Assembly (NCBI RefSeq): GCF_000308535.1
Contig: NZ_BAFW01000146.1
Location: 62,001-126,000, forward strand
Source: Nocardia cerradoensis NBRC 101014
Lineage (GTDB): Bacteria; Actinomycetota; Actinomycetes; Mycobacteriales; Mycobacteriaceae
Length of the DNA stretch: 64,000 nucleotides
Direction of reading: 5' to 3'
The notes under the pieces were generated by a model. That model was not told the DNA's origin. It made no database searches and saw only the letters and a list, made by a program, of their open reading frames with translations. Shown here in pieces: positions 20,759 to 27,838 of this stretch. A program made the translations under genes and the position numbers. The number at the start of each line of letters is the position of its first letter. Positions within the stretch are counted from its first letter, which is position 1.

Positions 20759-21114
20759 GCGGCGCGAGCCGCCAGCACCTGCGCCAGGTGCTCGTTCGAC
20801 CACCGCGCGAGACCGTCGAACAACGGAGTCAGAGTGGCGGCCAGCGCGGTGGCCGCGTACTCGACGCGTGGCGGAACCTCGGGATGGTAGGTGCGCTGCA
20901 CCAGACCGTCGCGTTCGAGCTGACGCAGCCGCTGGGTCAGCACCTTGGGCGTCACGCCCGGAATACGTTGCTGCACTTCGTTGAAACGCATCCGGCCGTC
21001 GTGGATCAGCACCCACAGCACCTGGGTGGACCAGCGGCCGAAGAACAGGTCGACCACCGGTGAGATGGGGCACGGATCCGCGACAGGGGGCGGCGTGACG
21101 GGCGTCATGATCAC
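20737..21114 (-). CDS. HxlR-family winged-helix regulator
   Basis: The protein has 125 residues and carries the HxlR pattern: near the N-terminus DPCPISPVVDLFFGRWSTQVL, then HDGRMRFNEVQQRIPGVTPKVLTQRLRQLERDGLV and a wing with RVEYAATALAATL. HxlR proteins are dimeric DNA-binding sensors, often of quinones, aldehydes or other electrophiles, with a conserved N-terminal cysteine that is present here. It is divergent from the gene at 21202, with a strong direct repeat between them, and probably controls that pair. A quinone-like cluster product would be a sensible inducer. Confidence 0.92.
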   Translation of the reverse strand: MIMTPVTPPPVADPCPISPVVDLFFGRWSTQVLWVLIHDGRMRFNEVQQRIPGVTPKVLTQRLRQLERDGLVQRTYHPEVPPRVEYAATALAATLTPLFDGLARWSNEHLAQVLAARAAYDAGEG

Positions 21115-21130
21115 TCCTGGGCACTTTCCA

Positions 21131-21160
21131 TTTGGTAACTACTATACTTTGGAAACTACT
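21131..21160. promoter_or_regulatory. Direct-repeat operator, probably for the HxlR regulator
   Basis: TTTGGTAACTACT (21131-21143) and TTTGGAAACTACT (21148-21160) form a 17-bp-phased direct repeat with one mismatch, in an unusually A/T-rich island between the divergent hxlR-like gene and the gene at 21202. TTTCCA at 21125 also pairs with TGGAAA at 21150. Confidence 0.55.
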
Positions 21161-21201
21161 GTGTGACCAGAAGCCTTCACCGGCGCGAGAGGAGCACAGT
21201 G

Positions 21202-21696
21202 ATGACCGCTACCGCACCCCACGGAGATCTGCGCCTGCCCCGGCGGCGGGGCGAACGCCCGCTCACCCGGCCACACAATCCGCATCAGCAGCTCACCCAG
21301 AATCCGGACGTCCGGCTCCAGGAGGCGCTGTGGGCGCGGATGGTCGCACTCGACGGCGTGCTGGCCGCCCGCAGCGCGGTCTCGCTGCCCGACACCCGCG
21401 CCCTGCATCTGCGCCCCGAACTCGCCCACGGACCCGAAGACGCCTTCCTGGCCGGCACCGAATTCGCGCATCTGCACGGGCACGCCGACGGCAGCCTGCA
21501 TCTGCGCCTGCCGGAAACCGCTGCCGCCGAGGCCGTTTCGGCCGGCTGGGCCGAACAGCATCCGATGGCCCGCGCCGGCGTCCCGCCGGCGACGCTGCTG
21601 ATGGTCTACGGCCCCCGCGATGCCGACGAACTGGAACAGGTCTGGCAGCTGGTGCGCGCCTCCTACGACTACGCCCGCGGGAACGCTCGAGCATGA
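21202..21696 (+). CDS. Luciferase-domain (DUF5519/PF17648-like) protein
   Basis: This 164-residue protein has EFAHLHGHADGSLHLRLP in the middle and WAEQHPMARAGVPPATLLMVYGPRD, ELEQVWQLVRASYDYA at the C-terminus. From memory this is the pattern of the small luciferase domain annotated in many actinobacterial proteins of unknown function. No catalytic role is established. The ATG at 21202 (or GTG 21199) follows GAGAGGAG. The stop overlaps the next start by ATGA, so the two small proteins are probably made together under HxlR control. Confidence 0.65.
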   Translation: MTATAPHGDLRLPRRRGERPLTRPHNPHQQLTQNPDVRLQEALWARMVALDGVLAARSAVSLPDTRALHLRPELAHGPEDAFLAGTEFAHLHGHADGSLHLRLPETAAAEAVSAGWAEQHPMARAGVPPATLLMVYGPRDADELEQVWQLVRASYDYARGNARA

Positions 21697-22112
21697 TTCG
21701 AGCGACGGCACGCATCGTGAGGCCCATGACTGCGACTGATCTCGTCGGCACCTGGGAACTGGTGTCCTACTACGACATCGACGACGCGGACGTGCGCAGC
21801 GAAGGGCCGCTCGGCCCGGCGCCGCGCGGTCTGCTGATCTACACCGCACAGGGCTCGGTCTCGGTGAGCATGATGCGCACCGGCGACACCACCGCGGCGC
21901 CCCCGTTCATGGGCTACGCCGGAACCTGGCGCACAACGGGAATGGCGGTGGTGCACGCGATCAGCGTGTGCTCGAATCCGGCCTGGGCCGGCACCGAGCA
22001 GGTACGCCAGCTGTCCCTCGACGGCGACGTGCTGACGCTGATCGGCGCCGCACAGGTGGACGGGCGGACCCAGCGCCGCATTCTCACCTGGCGCAGGTCC
22101 GCCCGCCCGTGA
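21693..22112 (+). CDS. Lipocalin-like domain protein
   Basis: The product is 139 residues from ATG 21693, or 128 from ATG 21726 (MTATDLVGTWELVSYYD). The sequence LVGTWELVSYY, PRGLLIYTAQGSVSVSMMRTG and YAGTWR is the lipocalin-like domain pattern (PF13924 type) seen beside many oxidoreductases. It may bind a hydrophobic intermediate; no catalytic residues can be named. The second ATG begins exactly at the domain, so the true start may be 21726. The gene ends one base before the convergent accB stop. Confidence 0.75.
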   Translation: MIRATARIVRPMTATDLVGTWELVSYYDIDDADVRSEGPLGPAPRGLLIYTAQGSVSVSMMRTGDTTAAPPFMGYAGTWRTTGMAVVHAISVCSNPAWAGTEQVRQLSLDGDVLTLIGAAQVDGRTQRRILTWRRSARP

Positions 22113-22619
22113 TCACTCCGGCGAGTACGAGAACAGAGGTTCGTCGAATTGCACGGAATCACCGTCCTGTTTGAGGATCGCGGTGACGACCCCGCCCGCC
22201 TCGGCCGTCACCGGGATCATCAGCTTCATCGCCTCGACGATGCCGACCTGACGCCCCGGCGACACCCGGTCGCCGACCGCCACGAACGGCTCGGCACCGG
22301 GCTGCGGACTCCGATAGAACACGCCCACACTGGGTGCGCGGATCACCGGATCGGTCACCGGCACCTCGGTCGCGACGTCGGTTGCGGGTGCCGGTGCCGG
22401 TGCGGCGCCGGCACTCACGGCCGCCTCCCCCGGACCCTGCGGCCACTGCGCCTCCACGGTCACCTCACCGACCTGGATCCGCAGGCCGCTGGGCTGTGCG
22501 GGAAAGCCCGCCAGCAGCCGCAGCGCGCCCGACTGGATGGCGTCGAGTATCTGCAGGTAGTCGTGCTGGGCGGCATCGAGTTCCGGTGTGGGCGTGGCGT
22601 TTTCGTCCATTGTCGTCAT
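22113..22619 (-). CDS. accB: Biotin carboxyl carrier protein of acetyl-CoA carboxylase
   Basis: The 168-residue product has the biotinylation motif EAMKLM with Lys132. An N-terminal docking part (about 1-60) and an Ala/Pro-rich linker (about 64-90) precede the biotinyl domain (VGVFYRSP ... FVAVGDRVSPGRQVG ... DGDSVQFDEPLFSY), as in E. coli AccB. It carries the carboxyl group between AccC (10787) and AccDA (12156). It lies 15 bp downstream of the ketoreductase gene in the same direction, tying primary malonyl-CoA supply to the PKS transcript. Confidence 0.95.
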   Translation of the reverse strand: MTTMDENATPTPELDAAQHDYLQILDAIQSGALRLLAGFPAQPSGLRIQVGEVTVEAQWPQGPGEAAVSAGAAPAPAPATDVATEVPVTDPVIRAPSVGVFYRSPQPGAEPFVAVGDRVSPGRQVGIVEAMKLMIPVTAEAGGVVTAILKQDGDSVQFDEPLFSYSPE

Positions 22620-22634
22620 GACGGCACTCCGCGG

Positions 22635-23417
22635 TCAGTAGTTGCCCAGGCCGCCACAGACATTCAATGCCTGTGCGGTCACGGCGGCGGCGGCCGGAGA
22701 GATCAGGTAGTCGACCATCGCGGCCACCTCGTCGACCTGGACGTAACGGCCGATCGGCACCCGGGCGCTCACCCGCGCGTGCACCTCGTCGGTGTCGACA
22801 CCCCACAGACCCGAATACACTTCCCGAACCCGTTCGGCCATCGGGGTTTCCACGAAGCCGGGGCAGACCGCGTTGACCGTGATCCCGGTCTTGGCCAGCT
22901 CCAGCCCCAGCGCCTTGGTGAAGCCGACGACCCCGTGCTTGGAGGCCGAATACGGCGCGCCGTGGAGCACACCCTGCTTACCGCCGGTCGAGGCGATGTT
23001 GACGATCCGGCCGCTGCCGCGCTCGAGCATGCCGCCGGCGGTGAGCGCGGCCTTGGTGGCGTAGAAGACGCTGTTCAGGTTCGTCTCGATCACATCGAGC
23101 CACAGCTGGTCCTCGATCTGCGCGGTCACGCCGCCACCGCTGCGACCGGCGTTGTTGACCAGGATGTCGACCGGCCCGAACCGCCGCACCCCGGCGTCGA
23201 CATACTCCCGGATCTGCGCGGCGTCGCGAACGTCGCAGCCCACCCCGTCGACCGCGAACCCGTCGTCCTGCAACTGCTTGGCCGTATCGGCCACCCGCTG
23301 CTCGTCGCGGGCGCAGATGAACACCGCAACACCCTGTGCCGCCAGGTTTTTCGTGATCTGCAAGCCCATTCCGCTGGTCGCTCCGCTGACCAGCGCCACG
23401 CGCTGACTGTCCGCCAT
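22635..23417 (-). CDS. Polyketide C9 ketoreductase (ActIII-like SDR)
   Basis: The 260-residue SDR is nearly colinear with ActIII (261): NADP loop GATSGMG (12-18), catalytic Ser143 (NIASTGGKQG), Tyr156 and Lys160 (APYSASK), and identical-looking C-terminal segments (VPIGRYVQ, VTAQALNVCGGLGNY). It should reduce the C9 ketone of the nascent octaketide using NADPH. The stereo-control PGG motif of ActIII (Pro94-Gly95-Gly96) reads S93-G-G here (NNAGRSGGG). ATG 23417 has GGAGGAGA upstream. It is divergent from the gene at 23604. Confidence 0.96.
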   Translation of the reverse strand: MADSQRVALVSGATSGMGLQITKNLAAQGVAVFICARDEQRVADTAKQLQDDGFAVDGVGCDVRDAAQIREYVDAGVRRFGPVDILVNNAGRSGGGVTAQIEDQLWLDVIETNLNSVFYATKAALTAGGMLERGSGRIVNIASTGGKQGVLHGAPYSASKHGVVGFTKALGLELAKTGITVNAVCPGFVETPMAERVREVYSGLWGVDTDEVHARVSARVPIGRYVQVDEVAAMVDYLISPAAAAVTAQALNVCGGLGNY

Positions 23418-23510
23418 ATCTCCTCCATCGGTGCTGGATCCGGTTACGCCGGCCCGTCCGGCCACCAGCGTCGCGAAAGGCCCTATAAGACCGGTCAAAC
23501 CGGTGCGGGC

Positions 23511-23528
23511 TCGACCGAACCTCGAGCG
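23511..23528 (+). promoter_or_regulatory. SARP-type heptad pair in the ketoreductase / SnoaL-like divergent promoter
   Basis: TCGACCG (23511-23517) and TCGAGCG (23522-23528) are separated by 4 bases, giving the exact 11-bp phase expected for SARP binding; a further TCGAGGT lies at 23552. ACCGGT repeats (23490 and 23499) and a TATA-like patch (23484-23488) lie toward the ketoreductase side. The element matches the one before KS-alpha and suggests coordinated activation. Confidence 0.6.
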
Positions 23529-23603
23529 TCGTCGGCGACCGTGGAGCGCGATCGAGGTCCGCCCGGAATACCGGCGGCCACACCGTCTTCCGAGGAGCCG
23601 TCC

Positions 23604-24023
23604 ATGACCACCGTCGCCAGCCGTGCCGAGCTGTACGCCGAGGTGCAGCAGTTCTACGCCGATCAGATGCAGCGCCTGGACAACCGCGACATCACCGGAT
23701 ACGCCGAAACCTTCACCGAGGACGCGGAATTCGAGCACACGCCGGGCCGCCCGCCCGCGCGCACCCGCGCCGGGATCGTGTCGGATCTGGTGGAGTTCCA
23801 CAAGCGCTTCGACAGCGATCCGATGCAGCGCCGGCACTGGTTCAACATGATCAACCTCTCCCCGCGCGACGACGGAAGCATCGGCGCCACGATGTACTGC
23901 CTGGTGGTCAAGATCCGGCCCGGCGCGGCGCCGGAGATCGCGCCGAGCTGTGTGGTCCACGACGTGCTCGTCCGCGTCGACGGTGAACTGCGCACCCAGT
24001 CCCGACGAGTCACCCACGACTGA
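23604..24023 (+). CDS. SnoaL-like/NTF2-fold protein
   Basis: This 139-residue protein has the NTF2/SnoaL-like layout: N-terminal helix VQQFYADQMQRLDNRDITGY, then TFTEDAEFEHTPGRPPARTR, HWFNMINLSPRDDGSIGATM and a final strand VRVDGELRTQSRRVTHD. Members in polyketide clusters are cyclases, hydroxylase partners or, as ActVI-ORFA, proteins that assist ketoreduction. I cannot assign one role. It begins the plus-strand transcript divergent from the ketoreductase and is followed by the nitroreductase-family gene. Confidence 0.82.
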   Translation: MTTVASRAELYAEVQQFYADQMQRLDNRDITGYAETFTEDAEFEHTPGRPPARTRAGIVSDLVEFHKRFDSDPMQRRHWFNMINLSPRDDGSIGATMYCLVVKIRPGAAPEIAPSCVVHDVLVRVDGELRTQSRRVTHD

Positions 24024-24055
24024 CCGAAACCACCACCCCGACAAGGAGTTACGCT

Positions 24056-24667
24056 GTGAGCACCGCTCAGCCCACCACGCACCTGACCCTCGCGGCCGAA
24101 GCCCAGGACCTGCTGTTCCGCGAGGCCCGCACCGCCAACACCTTCACCGACGAACCGGTGAGCGACGAGCAGATCCGCGAGATCTACGACCTGGTCAAAT
24201 ACGCACCGACCTCGATGAATCAGCAGCCGCTGCGCATCGTGCTGGTTCGCGGCGCCGAGGCCCGCGCCGCCCTGGTCGAGCATATGCTCGACAACAACAA
24301 GCCCAAGACCGAAAAGGCGCCACTGACCGCGATTCTGGCCGCCGACCTCAATTTCCACGATCACCTGCCGAAGGTCTTCCCGCACGCCCCCGACGCCAAG
24401 GACTACTTCACCGACGACGACTACCGAGCCGAATCGGCCCGGTTCAACGCGCTGATCCAGATCGGCTACTTCATCCTCGGCATCCGCGCCGCGGGCCTGG
24501 CCGCCGGCCCGATGAACGGGTTCGACGCCGCCGGCGTCGACAAGGAATTCTTCCCCGAGGGCACCCACAGCGCGCTGGTCGTGGTCAACATCGGCAAACC
24601 CGGCCCCGACGCCTGGTACCCGCGCTCACCGCGGCTGGAATACGACGAGGTCGTCACAACCGTCTGA
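24056..24667 (+). CDS. Nitroreductase-family flavoprotein (RutE/malonic semialdehyde reductase-like)
   Basis: From the GTG at 24056 (AAGGAG upstream) the product is 203 residues. Motifs EARTANTFTDEPVSDEQIREI, KYAPTSMNQQPLRIVLV and ARFNALIQIGYFILGIRAAGLAAGPM fit the FMN-dependent RutE/HadB-like branch of the nitroreductase superfamily, usually annotated malonic semialdehyde reductase. Located 32 bp after the SnoaL-like gene within the cluster, it may be a tailoring reductase or quinone/enone reductase. A housekeeping role is also possible because such genes are common in actinobacteria. Confidence 0.85.
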   Translation: MSTAQPTTHLTLAAEAQDLLFREARTANTFTDEPVSDEQIREIYDLVKYAPTSMNQQPLRIVLVRGAEARAALVEHMLDNNKPKTEKAPLTAILAADLNFHDHLPKVFPHAPDAKDYFTDDDYRAESARFNALIQIGYFILGIRAAGLAAGPMNGFDAAGVDKEFFPEGTHSALVVVNIGKPGPDAWYPRSPRLEYDEVVTTV

Positions 24668-24812
24668 TCCCCGCCCGCCCGAAGCCCGATCGGAATGTCC
24701 GATCGGGCATTTCGTGGTTCATCGATGGGACTTTCGACTCTTGGGCGCCACCATCCGCGTCGGCACAGTTGTCGTGCGTCGAAACGGTCGGGTGAGCGAA
24801 AGAGGGCGATCG

Positions 24813-25577
24813 GTGTTGCGGGAATCTCAGGCATGGTCGTCGGCAGCGTTCCCGGACATCGTCATCTTCACCCGCGGGCCGGTACCCGCACTCGAGGCCG
24901 AACGCGTGGCCGGGGCGGTGGGCCGGCTGCTGGCGCGCCACACCGTCACCGGCGGCGCCCGGGTGCGGGTGACCGCCGCTGCCGGCGAGTCCGAAACCCT
25001 GCTGGTCCAAGTGAATCTCGCCCGATCCGATCGCCCGGTCCGGATGCAGGTGCGCACCCGCGGGCCCAACGAGGTGCTGTCGGTGGTGGTCCGGCTGGAA
25101 CGTCAACTCACCGGCGCAACCGTCCGGGACTGGCCGGATCCGGCGCGACCGGCACTGGCGAACCCCGGTGCCGGAAAGATCGTGCGCCGCAAGGTGTTCG
25201 CGCTCGACACGCTGCGCCCCAAGTCCGCCGCGGCGGTGATGGACGCGCTCGACTTCGACGTCCACCTGTTCGTCGACGCCGAAACCGGTGAGGACTCCGT
25301 CGTCTACCGGGCCGGCCCGTCCGGGTTACGGCTGGCACGCCGGTCCCGGATGCATCCCCCGTCCGATACCGGCGGCCGGATCTTCACCGTGCACTCGCGC
25401 CCCACCCCGGTCCTGCCCGAATCCGCCGCGGTGGAACGGCTGTGCGAGCACGGCCTGCCGTTCGTGTTCTACCTCGACGCCTTCACCGGGCGCGGACATC
25501 TGCTGTATCGCCGCTACGACGCGGACCTCACCCTCGTCACCCCCGGTGCCGAGGCCGAATTCGACACCGAAAGGTAG
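24813..25577 (+). CDS. RafH/DATIN-like ribosome hibernation factor with two C-terminal domains
   Basis: The protein (254 residues from GTG 24813, which has AGAGGG upstream; GTG 24792 and ATG 24714 are alternatives) has an S30AE/HPF-like N-terminal domain (FPDIVIF to about residue 105). Two copies of the HPF C-terminal fold follow: one with DVHLFVDAETGEDSVVYRAG, the second with PFVFYLDAFTGRGHLLYRRYD. This order and wording match the mycobacterial dormancy factor RafH/DATIN (Rv0079), which stabilizes ribosomes in hypoxia. It lies 9 bp before an acyl-ACP desaturase gene. Confidence 0.85.
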   Translation: MLRESQAWSSAAFPDIVIFTRGPVPALEAERVAGAVGRLLARHTVTGGARVRVTAAAGESETLLVQVNLARSDRPVRMQVRTRGPNEVLSVVVRLERQLTGATVRDWPDPARPALANPGAGKIVRRKVFALDTLRPKSAAAVMDALDFDVHLFVDAETGEDSVVYRAGPSGLRLARRSRMHPPSDTGGRIFTVHSRPTPVLPESAAVERLCEHGLPFVFYLDAFTGRGHLLYRRYDADLTLVTPGAEAEFDTER

Positions 25578-25586
25578 ATCACCAGC

Positions 25587-26543
25587 GTGGCACGAGAGTT
25601 GACGCAACGGGAAATTCTCACCGAGCTCGAACCGGTCGCCGCCACGGCGCTGGACCGGCATCTGTCGATGGCCAAGGAGTGGCATCCGCACGACTACGTC
25701 CCCTGGGACGCCGGGCGCAACTTCGCGATGCTCGGCGGAACCGATTGGGAGCCCGGGCAATCCACGCTCAGCGACGTGGCGAAGGCGGCGCTGGTGACCA
25801 ATCTGCTCACCGAGGACAACCTGCCCTCCTACCACCGTGAGATCGCCGAGAACTTCTCCCAGGACGGCGCCTGGGGGACGTGGGTGGGCCGCTGGACCGC
25901 CGAGGAGAACCGTCACTCCGTCGTGCTGCGCGACTATCTCGTGGTCACCCGCGGCGTCGACCCGGTCGCGCTCGAGAACACCCGCATGACCCATATGACC
26001 AACGGCTTCACCCCGGGGGTGGCCCGGCTCCTCGACGGCGAAGCGGGTTTCCTGTATTCGGTTGCGTACGTAAGCTTTCAGGAACTCGCCACCCGCGTCA
26101 GCCACCGCAACACCGCCAAGGTGTGCGACGATCCGATCGCCGACCGCATGCTGCAGCGCGTCGCGCTCGACGAGAACCTGCACATGATCTTCTACCGCAC
26201 GATGTGCGCGGCGGCGTTGGATCTGGTTCCCGATCAAGCGATGACGGCCATCGACATCATCGTCGAGAACTTCAGGATGCCCGGCGCCGGAATGCCCGAC
26301 TTCCGCCGCAACGGCGTGTTGATGGCCAAACACGGCGTCTACGATCTGCGCCAGCACTACGAGGACGTGCTCGAACCGGTGATCCGGCAATGGAACATCT
26401 TCGGCCGCACCGACTTCGGGCCCCGCGGCGAACAGGCCCGGGATCGATTGGGCGCGTTCCTGGAGAATATGGAACTGGTGCAGATCCCGCGCTTCGAGGA
26501 ACACCGCGACCGAGCCCTGGCCCGCGAGCGCGCCCGCACCTGA
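25587..26543 (+). CDS. Soluble acyl-ACP desaturase (DesA-like)
   Basis: This 318-residue enzyme has the two di-iron motifs of soluble fatty-acid desaturases: EENRH (in WTAEENRHSVVL) and DENLH (in ALDENLHMIF). Supporting segments are AKEWHPHDYVPW and LTEDNLPSYHREI, the latter with the first Glu ligand. It introduces a double bond into ACP-bound acyl chains using O2 and ferredoxin electrons. GTG 25587 is 9 bp after the RafH-like stop, so the two may be co-transcribed, perhaps under low-oxygen or stationary-phase control. Confidence 0.93.
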   Translation: MARELTQREILTELEPVAATALDRHLSMAKEWHPHDYVPWDAGRNFAMLGGTDWEPGQSTLSDVAKAALVTNLLTEDNLPSYHREIAENFSQDGAWGTWVGRWTAEENRHSVVLRDYLVVTRGVDPVALENTRMTHMTNGFTPGVARLLDGEAGFLYSVAYVSFQELATRVSHRNTAKVCDDPIADRMLQRVALDENLHMIFYRTMCAAALDLVPDQAMTAIDIIVENFRMPGAGMPDFRRNGVLMAKHGVYDLRQHYEDVLEPVIRQWNIFGRTDFGPRGEQARDRLGAFLENMELVQIPRFEEHRDRALARERART

Positions 26544-26544
26544 T

Positions 26545-27222
26545 TCAGCGGGGACGGCCCGGTATGCGGGTGTGAACGGTGAGCAGCAGATGGTCGAAGG
26601 CGGTGAGCGTCTGCGGCTCCGCATCCGGCAGGGTCGGCAGTTCGGCCATCAGCTGAGCGGCCAGGTCGCGCAGTTTGGTGTTGGTCTCCTGGGAGCGCCA
26701 GGACAGGATCTTGAACGCCTGCTCGGCACTGACCCGATACATCCGCATCAGCACACCCTTGGCCTGTTCGATCACCGCGCGATGCTCGATCACGTCGGGC
26801 AGGGCCGCCGACAAGGTTTCGCGTTCGCTCTCGGCGAGGGTCTCGGTCAGGTCGATGTAGAAGCCGGCGGTGCCGGTGACGGCTCCGGCCTCGTCGTAGA
26901 GACGGTCGGCGACCACCATCACGTTGTGCACACGCCCCGCGGTGTCGATGAACCGATGCCGGCTGGAGAACGATTCCCCCATGTCCGCCGCGCGGGCGAT
27001 GCGCGCGGCCACATCGTCGCGGTCGTCGGGATGTTTGTGCGACAGCAGCAACTCGGTGGTCGGCACGACGCTGCCGGGGATGTAGCCGTGCATCCGGTAC
27101 ACCTCTTCCGACCACTCCCAGCGCCGCGTCGCGAACCAGAACCGGAAGGATCCGACCCGCGGCACGCTGCCCGGATCGGCCGGTGCCGTTTCTGCTGCCG
27201 GGTGATCGTGCTCGTTGTCCAT
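26545..27222 (-). CDS. PAS-ANTAR RNA-binding antitermination regulator
   Basis: The 225-residue protein has a PAS domain (about 20-135; EWSEEVYRMHGYIPG, GRVHNVMVVADRLYDEAG, TGFYIDLTE-like strand) and an ANTAR domain (about 150-205; ALPDVIEHRAVIEQAKGVLM, MYRVSAEQAFKILSWRSQETN). ANTAR proteins bind paired hexaloop RNA hairpins and prevent termination; the PAS part would sense a signal. A GTG at 27237 in frame is an alternative start; neither start has a clear ribosome site. It abuts the desaturase gene in convergent orientation. Confidence 0.9.
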   Translation of the reverse strand: MDNEHDHPAAETAPADPGSVPRVGSFRFWFATRRWEWSEEVYRMHGYIPGSVVPTTELLLSHKHPDDRDDVAARIARAADMGESFSSRHRFIDTAGRVHNVMVVADRLYDEAGAVTGTAGFYIDLTETLAESERETLSAALPDVIEHRAVIEQAKGVLMRMYRVSAEQAFKILSWRSQETNTKLRDLAAQLMAELPTLPDAEPQTLTAFDHLLLTVHTRIPGRPR

Positions 27223-27324
27223 GCCGTTGCGCCGCACGACACGATTATGGCCGGTCGAGACGGTACCGGTAGCGGAGTCCGGGACGGCAGTGCCGAAAAC
27301 CGCGCGTCGTTGTGGGGGTGCGGC

Positions 27325-27759
27325 TCACATGAAGGGCCACAGGTCCGCGTCGCGGTGGCTGCACCGCGCCAAGCGGGGGTCGTCGGCGGGACGCAGCCAC
27401 CGCACCGGCACCCGGATCGGCTCGATCGAGGGCAGGCACGCCACGCGGCCGGTGCGGTCCACGAGCGACCCCACGACGCGATATCCCTGTTTCGGGGCCA
27501 AGCCCAGCGCCGTGGCCTGGTCGTCGGTGAGCATGACATCGGTGTGCGAGCGTTCGATGAGTCGCAGTCCCTCGACCGTCACCGGATCGGTGTCGTAGTC
27601 GACGTTGGAGGCGGTGAGCCGGAAACGCGCACCCATCAACAGGCTCGCCACCCACATCGAGGTCCCCAGTCGCTCGCGATCGGGATAGCGGGCGACCGGC
27701 AGTCGATGCGGGACCAGCACCACATAGGTATGCCCGATCTCCACGTCACGGGCGCGCAT
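27325..27759 (-). CDS. Hypothetical protein, 144 residues
   Basis: I do not recognise the family. The likely product begins MRARDVEIGHTYVVLVPHRL at ATG 27759 and contains DTDPVTVEGLRLIERSHTDV, then LTDDQATALGLAPKQGYRVVGS and a C-terminal CSHRDADLWPF. Codon and residue composition look genuine. The open frame runs further upstream, but that part is low-complexity Ala/Ser/Arg and overlaps the divergent gene at 27839, so it was trimmed. Confidence 0.6.
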   Translation of the reverse strand: MRARDVEIGHTYVVLVPHRLPVARYPDRERLGTSMWVASLLMGARFRLTASNVDYDTDPVTVEGLRLIERSHTDVMLTDDQATALGLAPKQGYRVVGSLVDRTGRVACLPSIEPIRVPVRWLRPADDPRLARCSHRDADLWPFM

Positions 27760-27838
27760 GGCATCCAGGGTCGTCCTCCCGGCGGACCCGCGCAACGTTG
27801 CCGGTACAAGGTCGTCGCGCAGGCATAGGGTGTGGTGC

